A stretch of 34,313 nt of DNA from Chitinophagaceae bacterium (GCA_021151685.1 JAGKWS010000036.1:1-34313), one strand, 5' to 3'. Numbered from the stretch's first letter, positions 15,724-23,611 are shown. Numbers and translations are program-made. The notes: generated by a model from the sequence alone, not told the origin.

Positions 15724-16767
15724 TCACCAGTGCTTCAGATATCCCCTACTCTTTACAAATCGATCAAATTCGGCTTTGTCAGTTGATGGGAATTCTACTT
15801 TTATTTCTTCTTTCAGGTTCTGAATGACCTTGTTGCCAACAAGCTCGCCATATTTACCTCTCAGGGCCTTTTCATACCACGCAATCAAATGACTCTCAGT
15901 AATAACACTTTGTATCTTCGACCGCCACCCCATCTGGTTCAACAACGATACAATCACTTTTTGTTCCGCATCTTTACAAACAATAACTATTCTGTCAGAA
16001 GTTACAGACGAGACAATATTTTCTGCAAGATCCTCGGTAAGAGACAAATGTTTTATTTGAATAGCAAGGCCAAAGTTAGCCCACATATCCAGTCCTCTAT
16101 CTGCCGCATTGGTAACACCAACCCGGTTAATTTTAGCTTTTAGCCTGACAGATGTTTGTTCTGTTGATAGCTGTACCACACTTTTGGTAAAATCTTCAAA
16201 CTCGACAAGAATATCATTTTTATTCTTATCCATACTAACCAATACTGTAATCTCAAGCACATCAACCAGGGCCGAAAACAGTGCGTATACCACTATTTCA
16301 TAAATCTTGTCAATACTGCGTCTCAAACCAGCTTCATTCCAAAACAAGCCTAAGAAATCGGTTAGTTCAAAGACTGTTCTGTTATGCGTTGTTGCATAGT
16401 CTAACCCTGCCGACATTTGATGGAGACGTTCTCCAAACTTCTTGTAGATGTATGCTTCTATAGCTCCATTGGTTCTTCTGTTTTCAACACCAAGTGCCAC
16501 AAGGGCACCGGGAGGTACTGCATTATCGTTAAAAACATCGTCTTGATAACGTGCCGACGAAGTGCTGATTCTACCAAGAAATTGCAAACAAACAACATCG
16601 CGCCACTTTTTGGATGCAGACCTGTACGTCTCCAGATCTGCCAAATTGATGTCTCCTGCTACTCTATCTCTGTGCAGTATCTCTGCCACCTGTATAGGTT
16701 TGTACAAATGCACCCGCGCTTTATCAATAACCTTATCCAGAGCCTTTTTGGCAACATCTACTTTCAT
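15724..16767 (-). CDS. HaeII-family type II restriction endonuclease
   Basis: 347 residues, close to HaeII (about 350). The N-terminus KKALDKVIDKARVHLYKPIQ and the block ASKKWRDVVCLQFLGRISTSSARYQDD are characteristic of this family as I remember it. The probable active site is GLDMWANFGLAIQIKH, with Asp227, Gln237 and Lys239, a PD-(D/E)XK variant. HaeII recognises RGCGCY; the specificity here is predicted from family, not shown. The gene starts 11 nt after its methyltransferase on the same strand, the usual order that lets modification come first. It is convergent with the nuclease-like gene at 14340-15455; the 268-nt gap between them holds no gene that I can support. Confidence 0.85.
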   Translation of the reverse strand: MKVDVAKKALDKVIDKARVHLYKPIQVAEILHRDRVAGDINLADLETYRSASKKWRDVVCLQFLGRISTSSARYQDDVFNDNAVPPGALVALGVENRRTNGAIEAYIYKKFGERLHQMSAGLDYATTHNRTVFELTDFLGLFWNEAGLRRSIDKIYEIVVYALFSALVDVLEITVLVSMDKNKNDILVEFEDFTKSVVQLSTEQTSVRLKAKINRVGVTNAADRGLDMWANFGLAIQIKHLSLTEDLAENIVSSVTSDRIVIVCKDAEQKVIVSLLNQMGWRSKIQSVITESHLIAWYEKALRGKYGELVGNKVIQNLKEEIKVEFPSTDKAEFDRFVKSRGYLKHW

Positions 16768-16778
16768 ATAAATTACAT

Positions 16779-17747
16779 TTACATTAGCTGCTCAGAAAAT
16801 AGATCTTTCTGTTTCATTTCTGCAATTTGCTTTCTTTCCATTAGCGTAGTCATCATTGCATTTGCAATAGCCTTAATGACAGGAACAGATACAGAATTGC
16901 CTGCAACTTTTCGGGTTTGCGAATAGGGCAAATTGATAATGAATGTATCGGGAAAACCCTGTAGCCGCAGCATTTCGCGGTCAGTAAGGCGTCGCACTCC
17001 ATTTACTACCAAATAGTTATAGCTACCGCCCGCCCTCAGTGCGCATGAGTAGGGCAATGCCGATATGTTGCCACCTATGTTCTCGTGCCATATCGACGGA
17101 TAGGGGGCATTGGGCTTCACCATTGCCAACCGCTTTTCTTTTACTTCCTTAGACAAAAAATAGCTGTCCGGCACAGCCTCGTCTTTTTCCAACACCTCGC
17201 TAAGCGGTCTGTAATAACCCAATGGTTTCGGAAAATGGAAATCATACGGCTCTAAGAAGCCTACTATGTATATACGCTCTCTTTTTTGAGGCACACCAAA
17301 ATCTAAAGAATTGAACACCTTATGATAAACAGTATACCCTAAAGCTTTCAGCTTCTCCAGTATCACGGCAAACGTTTGTCCATTGTCATGCGTGGTCAAT
17401 CTTTTCACATTTTCCAGCAAAAATGCTTGTGGACGCTTGGCTGCCAATATAGCTTCTATATTAAAAAACAAAGTACCTCTTGTATCTGCAAACCCCAACC
17501 CCTTTCCCGCAATACTAAATGGCTGGCATGGGAACCCGGCCAGTAATATATCGTGATCGGGAACATCATTTGGTGCTATTAAATTAATATCACCAAAAGG
17601 CTTTTCTCCAAAGTTGGCTTCGTACATCTTTTGAGCATCTTTATCCCATTCCGATGAGAATACATTTTCACACCCATATTCCTCAAAACCCAGCCTTATC
17701 CCACCTATTCCGGCAAACAAGTCTATCGTTCTATACTTATTTCTCAT
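16779..17747 (-). CDS. DNA (cytosine-5) methyltransferase of the HaeII-type system
   Basis: 322 residues, a complete C5 methyltransferase. Motif I is FAGIGGIRLG (11-20, SAM binding). Motif IV is GFPCQPFS with the catalytic Cys74. Motif VI is LENVKRL (111-117). Motif VIII is PQKRERIYIVGF (153-164). Motif IX is RRLTDREMLRLQGFP and motif X is AGNSVSVPVIKAIANAM. The target-recognition region lies between VIII and IX. It methylates cytosine in the recognition sequence to protect against the restriction enzyme encoded directly downstream. Taking the pair together, the target is probably an inner C of RGCGCY. A -7 promoter element lies 35 nt upstream of the ATG. Confidence 0.95.
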   Translation of the reverse strand: MRNKYRTIDLFAGIGGIRLGFEEYGCENVFSSEWDKDAQKMYEANFGEKPFGDINLIAPNDVPDHDILLAGFPCQPFSIAGKGLGFADTRGTLFFNIEAILAAKRPQAFLLENVKRLTTHDNGQTFAVILEKLKALGYTVYHKVFNSLDFGVPQKRERIYIVGFLEPYDFHFPKPLGYYRPLSEVLEKDEAVPDSYFLSKEVKEKRLAMVKPNAPYPSIWHENIGGNISALPYSCALRAGGSYNYLVVNGVRRLTDREMLRLQGFPDTFIINLPYSQTRKVAGNSVSVPVIKAIANAMMTTLMERKQIAEMKQKDLFSEQLM

Positions 17748-17781
17748 ACCCTCTCCGCTGTTGTTACAGTAGCACTATCAG

Positions 17782-17789
17782 CAAACTTA
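17782..17789 (-). promoter_or_regulatory. -7 element for the restriction-modification operon
   Basis: TAAGTTTG on the minus strand, the same octamer as upstream of cphB, 34 nt before the methyltransferase ATG. No convincing -33 element and no C-protein operator were seen in the 155-nt gap. Confidence 0.45.
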
Positions 17790-17902
17790 AAACTTTTCGC
17801 AGCGATAACCGCTCTCGCCCCATCTTTGAAGAATGTGATCCCAAACGGACTTTTGTAAAGCTGTAGACTAAAGCACCATAAAGCAGAAAGCATATATATA
17901 CC

Positions 17903-18967
17903 CTATGCAAAAAAATTATTTATGGCAATCTCAAGCACCTTGAAGGTAATTTCTGAGGCCTGAAAGTTAGGTAATTCTACCAGGTATCCTGTTCCCGACT
18001 CCTTTTGTAAACCAATACCATTACTGTAAGGATCGAAACTCAAGAGCTGCTTATACCCTATTGAAAAAGACTTACCCGAACCCGCAAATACGATACGCTT
18101 ATTTGTAACAACCAACACACCGCTATGCCGTATTGTTACAGACTCCCGAATAGGGGTGCTTCTACTCGAACCTATACGGTAGCTCACTCCTTTCATCACC
18201 CGGATGCTTACGCCTCTACTACCGCCCGTATAACCCGTTGTTATTGTCTTGGGAGTAAGCAAGGTGGCATTAATCTGCCAGTGTGCCACCTCATTTTTCT
18301 GAACTACAATAGACACATTGCTTATAATGGGCAAATTGCCTTTTTCAAGTGCGTTTAAAAGTACATGATGGTCAAAAATTGTTTTTGTCTGGGCATCAAG
18401 CGGTAAGTTAGCAGGGTTTAATCCCAGTGCCTTTGCAGTATTGTAAATATTCTGCTGCTCTATGTCTGTTATTCTTCCGGCAGCTATTTTGTCTTTTATA
18501 ATTTTTTGCAGCTTATCTGATGCGTTTTTCAGATTAATGCTTTCAACCTCAGAAACTGTAACAGCAAGCTCTTTAGCCAATAAATGTATCTCGTACTTTT
18601 CAATGTCAGACAGCTCTGAATCTTGCATCCTATATTGAGACAACAAGTCTACTGCCTTCAACCCAAGTTTTCTTTTTACCGGGTTTATGTCGTTATCAGA
18701 CAAACCGAAGAACTGCTGAATAGACTGCAATAACGCTCGTTTATCATCGGAAATACGAAGATTAGATAAACTATGGCTCAGATTTTTTTCATACACATCA
18801 AGCCCTAACGACTTCATTTCAATAGGATTTGCCTTTACCCCCGATATCTGATTGAAATCGTTAAAGTGCTGCTCCCAATTTTTATAGTTGTCTTCTTTTA
18901 TAGCTTTTATCAACTTCTGATATGATCCGAAATTTTCAGATAAAAATTTAGTGATTTTTGTTAGCAT
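17903..18967 (-). CDS. Unrecognised protein with possible C-terminal PH-like domain
   Basis: 354 residues from the ATG at 18965-18967. An upstream TTG at 18991 would fall inside the promoter and is rejected. There is no signal peptide or membrane helix. Residues about 120-200 contain two similar helical segments, LSDIEKYEIHLLAKELAVTV and ITDIEQQNIYNTAKALGLNP, reminiscent of tandem TerB- or EF-hand-like helices. The C-terminus (about 225-350) is beta-rich, with GVLVVTNKRIVFAGSGKSFSI followed by a final helix. This resembles bacterial PH-like domains, where 'vTnkRivf' is typical. It sits upstream of and on the same strand as the restriction-modification operon, with its own promoter. It could be a stress or defence accessory, but nothing in the sequence proves it. 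Confidence 0.75.
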   Translation of the reverse strand: MLTKITKFLSENFGSYQKLIKAIKEDNYKNWEQHFNDFNQISGVKANPIEMKSLGLDVYEKNLSHSLSNLRISDDKRALLQSIQQFFGLSDNDINPVKRKLGLKAVDLLSQYRMQDSELSDIEKYEIHLLAKELAVTVSEVESINLKNASDKLQKIIKDKIAAGRITDIEQQNIYNTAKALGLNPANLPLDAQTKTIFDHHVLLNALEKGNLPIISNVSIVVQKNEVAHWQINATLLTPKTITTGYTGGSRGVSIRVMKGVSYRIGSSRSTPIRESVTIRHSGVLVVTNKRIVFAGSGKSFSIGYKQLLSFDPYSNGIGLQKESGTGYLVELPNFQASEITFKVLEIAINNFFA

Positions 18968-18988
18968 GGGTCTGGAGTATATTACCAC

Positions 18989-19023
18989 CAAATATAACTA
19001 AACGGAAACCAATTCCTTTCAAA
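18989..19023 (-). promoter_or_regulatory. Promoter of the PH-like gene
   Basis: TATATTTG (18989-18996) on the minus strand, 21 nt upstream of the ATG, with a TTTG at 19020-19023 after a 23-nt spacer. Both fit the Bacteroidota consensus, the spacer being at the long end. Confidence 0.5.
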
Positions 19024-19051
19024 CAATTTATATATCACACCACCGCCACCA

Positions 19052-19729
19052 TCAAAAATTATACGCCAGCCCCACACCTTTATCGCCCGCATAGAGCGAT
19101 ACATGAGGGGTATAGGCCTTGCATTGGCGGTTGTACTTGATGTATTGGTGCTCGCAATAAATGAAGGCGGCTGTAGCACCCCCAATGTGCAGCGAGTTTT
19201 CCAACATACGTTTACTGAAAATGCCATCGGCTAAGTAGGTGGCGGCAAGGCCACCGGTTATATAGGCACCTATCTTATTGGCACGGCGTTTTTTGAAGGC
19301 CACGGGCATTTCCCTTTGCATTTTCCAGCGTTTATAGGCATCGCTTTTCAGGTACTTTGGGCAAGTGGCCCGGCGGTAGTCGCGCTTGTAGCGCAGGGCT
19401 TCGGCAAGGCATAATGTACCTCCGGTTACGGCAGCCGTAACCCCACCCGCAATCAGTGGTGCCCCCAAATAAAATAGTCCCGAAGATTGGTTGGGCGGGC
19501 CATATACAAGATAGCCAATACAGGCAAACCCCGCAGAGGCCACAATACCCCCGGTAAGTGCCATACGGCCCCCGGTGCGGTAGTTGGGCATTTTCAGCTC
19601 CATAAGGGCTTGTGTATCTACAACGGCATGGCACTGGTATACGGCCTCCAACTGTGCCGGGCTCAGATGTTGCGCCCCAGCCCTAACAAACAATAATACA
19701 AGCAGTAATACACAAAAGACAGGTTTCAT
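19052..19729 (-). CDS. Exported membrane-associated protein of unknown function
   Basis: 225 residues. A signal peptide is likely (hydrophobic run in residues 4-18 ending RAGA-Q). Gly/Ala-rich hydrophobic segments follow near 56-76 (TGGIVASAGFACIGYLVYG), 86-107 (YLGAPLIAGGVTAAVTGG) and 150-165, with a conserved-looking basic stretch (RYKRDYRRATCPKYLKSDAYKRW) between them. The protein ends with VSLYAGDKGVGLAYNF, a beta-strand with a terminal Phe typical of outer-membrane or surface-targeted proteins in Bacteroidota. No family recognised. Stands alone, with 140-170 nt of non-coding sequence before the glycosyltransferase gene. Confidence 0.75.
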   Translation of the reverse strand: MKPVFCVLLLVLLFVRAGAQHLSPAQLEAVYQCHAVVDTQALMELKMPNYRTGGRMALTGGIVASAGFACIGYLVYGPPNQSSGLFYLGAPLIAGGVTAAVTGGTLCLAEALRYKRDYRRATCPKYLKSDAYKRWKMQREMPVAFKKRRANKIGAYITGGLAATYLADGIFSKRMLENSLHIGGATAAFIYCEHQYIKYNRQCKAYTPHVSLYAGDKGVGLAYNF

Positions 19730-19809
19730 AGGTACAGTATATTGTAACTACACCTTATGCAACTATGATGCCAAAAAATGCTATCCTGCAAATCACATAA
19801 CACGAATCA

Positions 19810-19830
19810 CGATTTATGAATCGTAAATCG
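19810..19830. repeat. Intergenic hairpin of the GATTTA/TAAATC type
   Basis: 7-bp arms CGATTTA and TAAATCG around TGAATCG, in the gap downstream of the glycosyltransferase gene. There is no T-run. Related short GATTCACGATT/TAAATCG strings surround it. It could mark the end of the glycosyltransferase transcript. Confidence 0.35.
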
Positions 19831-19869
19831 CGAACAATATAGCAGTTGTTGTTCTTGTTGTACAACCCA

Positions 19870-20874
19870 TCATGCAATTTTCCTCACACCCCCATGCCGT
19901 TGTACTACATCGGCTACTATCTGGCTGGTCATATCGGGGTAGTGTACTTCTATGGGTTTGCCCGTGTCCAGCCACTGTTGTATGGTATTGTAGCTCTCGG
20001 GGCCCAGCTTGCTCACCACGGTCGCGCCCATATCGGCGGCGGCTACGGCATTGCATTGCTGCTCGTACTGGGTTTGCATGGGTATCACCAATACCTTCTT
20101 GCCCAGATACATGGCCTCGGCAGGCCCTTCGAAACCGGCACCGCACAGCACCCCATCTGCAGCGGCCATACTTTCTATAAAGGCGGCATTGTCTATAGGC
20201 CGTACGCTGATGTTGCCGGTGGTAAAGGGCGTTTTGTTGTGCTTGGAGAATACATGCCACCGCACATGGGGGAAATGCCCCAGATGCTGCACCATGGCCT
20301 CATCGCTATAGGCGGGTAGGTATACAGTATAGTGACCATTGCGGGTGGGTGTAAGTCGGCGCACCTCGCGGCGTATAACGGGCGTATAGATATTGGGGCC
20401 ATAGCTACGGAAGTGGAAACCATAAGAGGCCGTAACGGGCGCATAATGCTGCAATACCAGTTTGCCCAATGGGTCTACAAACGAGGGGCGGGGTGCGGCA
20501 GGGTGCAGCACCGCACACTGGTGACTGAGCGATACGCAGGGCAGGCCCTTGTTGCGGCAAGCCCAGCTGGTAACGGGCTCAAAATCGTTGATGACAAGGT
20601 CGTAATGGGCTACGGGTATGCTGTTGATGTCCTTCAACAGGCGAGGCAGCTTTAGCTTGCGGGCAGTATCCCATATGTCTACCCCACCGTGCCGGCCAAA
20701 AATGAAGCTCATGCCCCACAGCTTGTACTTTACGGGGAAGGGCACCTGCACATCGGCCTGTATGCCGCTTATCAGTACATCGGTTTCGCCGTGTTGCAAC
20801 AGCTCGGGGTAAATATCGCGGGCGCGGCTCAGGTGGCCATTTCCTGTACCCTGTATCGCAAATAGTATCTTCAT
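19870..20874 (-). CDS. GT-B glycosyltransferase family protein
   Basis: 334 residues. The N-terminal Rossmann half opens with ILFAIQGTGNGHLSRA (3-18), the Gly-rich loop found in GT-B enzymes related to MurG and the UDP-glycosyltransferases. The C-terminal half has GVLCGAGFEGPAEAMYLGKKVLVIPMQTQYEQQCNA, the nucleotide-sugar binding region in which a Gly-rich turn is followed by an acidic and a Gln/Asn pair. No signal peptide; probably cytoplasmic or membrane-associated. Its start is 12 nt after the LpxH-like phosphoesterase gene on the same strand, so the two form an operon and may act on one glycolipid. Donor and acceptor sugars are unknown. Confidence 0.85.
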   Translation of the reverse strand: MKILFAIQGTGNGHLSRARDIYPELLQHGETDVLISGIQADVQVPFPVKYKLWGMSFIFGRHGGVDIWDTARKLKLPRLLKDINSIPVAHYDLVINDFEPVTSWACRNKGLPCVSLSHQCAVLHPAAPRPSFVDPLGKLVLQHYAPVTASYGFHFRSYGPNIYTPVIRREVRRLTPTRNGHYTVYLPAYSDEAMVQHLGHFPHVRWHVFSKHNKTPFTTGNISVRPIDNAAFIESMAAADGVLCGAGFEGPAEAMYLGKKVLVIPMQTQYEQQCNAVAAADMGATVVSKLGPESYNTIQQWLDTGKPIEVHYPDMTSQIVADVVQRHGGVRKIA

Positions 20875-20886
20875 AATTGTTATGGT

Positions 20887-21783
20887 TTATAGGGTGCGGT
20901 CTCCGGCAGCTACCAGCTCTGTGGCCGGTGCTTCGTTTTTGTTTTGCATCATGTTCAGCTCTTGCAGCAGGCTGTTCATCATGTCTTTAGACGACTGGCG
21001 TGTATTCTTGCTCTTGCTCAGGTCTATGGCCTGTGCCACGGGGTCGTTGTTGTAGCTGTATATGCGCCACTTAGAGTCGTTGTACTCGAGTGCGGTCAGG
21101 TTCTCTATCCAGTCGCCCGAGTTCATGTAGGTAACCTTGCCGTGTTTGGTAGCTACCTGCTTTATTTCGGGGTGGTGTATGTGGCCACATATCACGTAGT
21201 CGTACTGGTTTTCGGCGGCTATGCCACATACCGTCTGCTCGAAGTCGTTGATGAACTTTACGGCACTTTTTACGGTGTTCTTTACCTTCTTAGAGAAAGA
21301 GAGTTTGCCCCGGCCCATCTTCTGAGAAATGAAGTTGACCAAACGGTTGATGAGGATGAGGGTATCGTACCCCACGGCCCCCAGCCGGGCCAGCCAGCGG
21401 CTGTTTTGCATTACTACATCAAACACATCGCCATGAAAGACCCATACCCGCTTGTTGTCTATCTTCAGCGATAGTTTGTTCACAATCTTCAGCGGGCCCA
21501 GATTGAAGCCCCGGAAGCGGCGCAGCATTTCGTCGTGGTTGCCGGGTATGTAGTAGACGGGTACATCCTTGGCCATAAGGCCGGTAAGGTGTTTGATGAC
21601 CATCATGTGCGAGGCGGGCCAGTACCGCTTGCTGAACTGCCAGATGTCTATGATGTCGCCATTCAGTATCACGGCGCGGGGTTTTATACTCTTCAGGTAC
21701 CGCAGCAACTCGGTGGCGTGGCAGCCATAGGTACCCAGGTGCAGGTCGGACAGGACTACGATGTCTACTTCTCTCTTTGCCAT
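20887..21783 (-). CDS. Calcineurin-like phosphoesterase, UDP-2,3-diacylglucosamine diphosphatase-like (LpxH-like)
   Basis: 298 residues. The metal-binding motifs come in order: SDLHLG (Asp/His, 12-17), NGDIIDIW (Asp), PGNHDE (Asn/His), FHGDVFD and GHIHHPE. Together they form the dinuclear centre of the metallophosphoesterase fold. The arrangement and the insert of basic residues (VNFISQKMGRGKLSFSKKVK) place it in the LpxH-like group, which cleaves UDP-2,3-diacylglucosamine to lipid X in lipid A synthesis. It is longer than LpxH of E. coli (about 240) at the C-terminus, where the tail is polar and low in complexity. A small hairpin (AACCCG / CGGGTT, 21788-21808) lies just upstream of the ATG. 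Paired with the glycosyltransferase downstream. Exact substrate uncertain. Confidence 0.88.
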   Translation of the reverse strand: MAKREVDIVVLSDLHLGTYGCHATELLRYLKSIKPRAVILNGDIIDIWQFSKRYWPASHMMVIKHLTGLMAKDVPVYYIPGNHDEMLRRFRGFNLGPLKIVNKLSLKIDNKRVWVFHGDVFDVVMQNSRWLARLGAVGYDTLILINRLVNFISQKMGRGKLSFSKKVKNTVKSAVKFINDFEQTVCGIAAENQYDYVICGHIHHPEIKQVATKHGKVTYMNSGDWIENLTALEYNDSKWRIYSYNNDPVAQAIDLSKSKNTRQSSKDMMNSLLQELNMMQNKNEAPATELVAAGDRTL

Positions 21784-21848
21784 ATAAAACCCGTATCAAC
21801 TTCGGGTTATACAAAGAGACTTAGTTCGTATGACGGCAATATCAATGT

Positions 21849-21875
21849 GGGGTTAAATGAATATTATGTGTATCT
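21849..21875. repeat. Left copy of a 27-nt direct repeat
   Basis: Begins GGGGTTAAAT and ends GTATCT; 23 of 27 positions are identical to 23058-23084, and all four differences are transitions. The two copies bound a 1.2-kb region with unrelated small genes and a palindrome cluster. Confidence 0.55.
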
Positions 21876-21979
21876 GAAATGGACGAAAACAGTGCGCCAA
21901 CATAAGTTGATTGTGGGCATTGTTGTTTGGCTATGCTTTTACACCCATGTTTGTGCGGAGTATGCTTCAAGCGAAACGG

Positions 21980-22333
21980 CTAGGACATTGGAACTGTAAC
22001 AACTTTAAATCCGTCAATATTGCAATCCCAATCTTCTCCATATGTAATAAACTCAAAAAAACTTATTTTACCCCCTTCTATACACAATTCGTAACCTAAA
22101 CCATATTCTAATCCTTTAATTTCTATATTTTCATTTGTACTAATTACACCAAGGTAAACTTCAATTTGTGGGATATCTCTCGGCAATTCGTAATCTTCAA
22201 AATTAACATACATTCCAACTCCTGTACATTCTCTATTTAATACCTTTAAGAATGGCATATGCAACTTAACAATAGGATACCTCAATGAAAGCCTATCCAA
22301 TAATATCTGTTCAAGCGTATTTAAATTTTCCAT
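21980..22333 (-). CDS. Small acidic protein of unknown function
   Basis: 117 residues, no family recognised. The composition is that of a real soluble protein: an amphipathic start (MENLNTLEQILLDRLSLRYP), regular alternation of hydrophobic and charged residues, and an acidic end (FITYGEDWDCNIDGFKVV). No signal peptide. It is A+T-richer than flanking core genes and uses ATA and ATT freely. It lies inside the segment bounded by the 27-nt direct repeats, so it was probably acquired. Size and charge would suit an immunity-type or antitoxin-like protein, but no partner is visible. Confidence 0.6.
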   Translation of the reverse strand: MENLNTLEQILLDRLSLRYPIVKLHMPFLKVLNRECTGVGMYVNFEDYELPRDIPQIEVYLGVISTNENIEIKGLEYGLGYELCIEGGKISFFEFITYGEDWDCNIDGFKVVTVPMS

Positions 22334-22497
22334 AGACTATTGTGTTACTAAGATATTGATAATCTTTGATTTTTTTTGGTAGCGGTTTTTGTTAAGTTTA
22401 TTATATAGCGTGATGCTTTTTGTAATTGGTTCACCACCAGCTATTTGACACAACTTGCCAGACAGTAGTATTTTTCATATTTCAAACTCAATGTTAT

Positions 22498-22694
22498 TTC
22501 GGAATTCCGAAGCGCATCCGGAAATGTCCATATAGCCCGTTCGCCGAACGGGCTGTCATAGTTATTGCCGAGTGCCCACTGCTGCAACATGGAGCGATAC
22601 GGCAGGCCGGAGTTATCCTACTATATCCGAGCCTCACTACATCGCATTCCGTTGCAGAACGGCACCCATCGTTGGTTCCAAATGCCCTTTGGAA
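22498..22694. repeat. Cluster of four perfect inverted repeats
   Basis: Within 197 nt lie: a 14-bp palindrome TTCGGAATTCCGAA (22498-22511); 10-bp arms AGCCCGTTCG / CGAACGGGCT around one C (22534-22554); CCGTT / AACGG around GCAG (22649-22662); and TTCCAAA / TTTGGAA around TGCCC (22676-22694). The surrounding 380-nt gap (22334-22713) has no credible gene; frames crossing it look random. It could be a structured RNA, a palindromic mobile element or a remnant of one. Confidence 0.55.
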
Positions 22695-22713
22695 TATCTG
22701 AAACAACATAGCA

Positions 22714-22971
22714 CTACCGCAAAATACTAATAACAAGATAAAACAACAATACTATATTATGAAGCGTAGTGGACACGATTATTAAAAAAATCCAAATCAA
22801 TGAACCTCCATATTCCGAGTGAAAATACAGGCCGTCATAGAAACAAACACTATATGTAATGCAAAGAATGAAACTCGATACAGCAAATTTGAGATTATAC
22901 TTTACTACAAGTAGTGACAAGACTAAACAAAGCAATGTGCAAAGACCTGATATGCATTCATCACTTCTCAT
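22714..22971 (-). CDS. Possible small membrane protein
   Basis: 85 residues with ATG start at 22969-22971. Three hydrophobic segments are visible (about 8-25, 28-45 and 58-82), joined by short polar turns. The last ends near the C-terminus. No motif or family is recognised. The A+T-rich composition resembles its neighbour at 21980-22333, and both are within the repeat-bounded insert. A chance reading frame in A+T-rich DNA remains possible because hydrophobic frames arise easily from T-rich sequence. Confidence 0.45.
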   Translation of the reverse strand: MRSDECISGLCTLLCLVLSLLVVKYNLKFAVSSFILCITYSVCFYDGLYFHSEYGGSLIWIFLIIVSTTLHNIVLLFYLVISILR

Positions 22972-23057
22972 AGCAACCTGTTTATTCTGAACCTTTTGAC
23001 ACTTCGTTTTTTATCCAACTTCCCCCTGTCATGTTACAGATGCCCTTTGGAGCATTT

Positions 23058-23084
23058 GGGGTTAAATAAACATTATACGTATCT
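23058..23084. repeat. Right copy of the 27-nt direct repeat
   Basis: Pairs with 21849-21875. A further 12-mer, ATGCCCTTTGGA, just to its left (23040-23051) recurs at 22682-22693 inside the palindrome cluster, so this end of the insert carries additional shared sequence. Confidence 0.55.
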
Positions 23085-23090
23085 ACATGC

Positions 23091-23522
23091 CTACACATTG
23101 GCATCTGTGTGGCGGGGCGTAGCGTTGGCCCTGTTATCGGCCTGATAGGTATCGCGTATGTTCTTTTGCACGGCTATAGCGGCAAAAAGGCTGAGGGTAA
23201 ATGCCATGCCATAAAAACCCTTTTCGCTGCGTACCATAGAGGCGTTCCACAAACCTATTACCAGCAACAGCAGCGATAGTATGGTAGAGAACCAGCTAAT
23301 GCCCAGGTACATGGCAGTAACTCTTATTCCCTCCAACTGGTCTCGCACGGCCTTTTGCAGCGATACTGCAGCGTATAGCCCATACATGAGGATGGCGAAA
23401 TAGTAGCCCTTTTCGGCAAGGGTCATACCGGCATTCCACAAGCCGGTGCAGTAGGCTACGGTACCTGCCAATAATCCTGTCCACGATGCGCCAATGAAGG
23501 CGGCTGAAGGTTTCTGTGTCAT
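23091..23522 (-). CDS. yiaA: YiaA/YiaB family inner-membrane protein
   Basis: 143 residues made of two copies of the YiaAB two-helix unit. Each copy has a helix, then GLWNA, then EKG(Y/F)Y, a second helix and QK.(V/I)RD: TGLWNAGMTLAEKGYYFAIL with SLQKAVRD, and IGLWNASMVRSEKGFYGMAF with VQKNIRD. Four membrane spans are predicted with a hydrophilic C-terminal tail. The biochemical role of the family is not established. A -7 promoter element lies 28 nt upstream of the ATG, and an Fnr-geometry dyad lies further upstream. The gene follows nadE in the same direction but probably has its own promoter. Confidence 0.9.
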   Translation of the reverse strand: MTQKPSAAFIGASWTGLLAGTVAYCTGLWNAGMTLAEKGYYFAILMYGLYAAVSLQKAVRDQLEGIRVTAMYLGISWFSTILSLLLLVIGLWNASMVRSEKGFYGMAFTLSLFAAIAVQKNIRDTYQADNRANATPRHTDANV

Positions 23523-23550
23523 AGTTGTTGTGTTTTTCTGTTTGATGACA

Positions 23551-23558
23551 CAAACCTA
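23551..23558 (-). promoter_or_regulatory. -7 element for yiaA
   Basis: TAGGTTTG on the minus strand, matching TAnnTTTG, 28 nt upstream of the yiaA ATG. The nearest TTTG upstream is at 23585-23588 (26-nt spacer), somewhat too far for a standard -33 element. Confidence 0.5.
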
Positions 23559-23579
23559 CTACCGCCCCGCAGCACCCCA

Positions 23580-23595
23580 TTTGACAAATGTCAAA
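23580..23595. promoter_or_regulatory. Dyad TTTGACA-AA-TGTCAAA upstream of yiaA
   Basis: Perfect 7-bp arms in the nadE-yiaA gap, 22 nt upstream of the yiaA -7 element. The core TTGAC-N4-GTCAA has the half-site spacing of Crp/Fnr-family operators. The position suits an activator of yiaA. Sequence match alone does not identify the regulator. Confidence 0.4.
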
Positions 23596-23611
23596 ATCGT
23601 GGAAACGGCCA

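Noticed and set aside
22426..22736. Frames of 80-90 residues on both strands across the palindrome cluster
   Set aside because: They overlap one another, follow the inverted repeats and show no plausible fold, signal or family motif.
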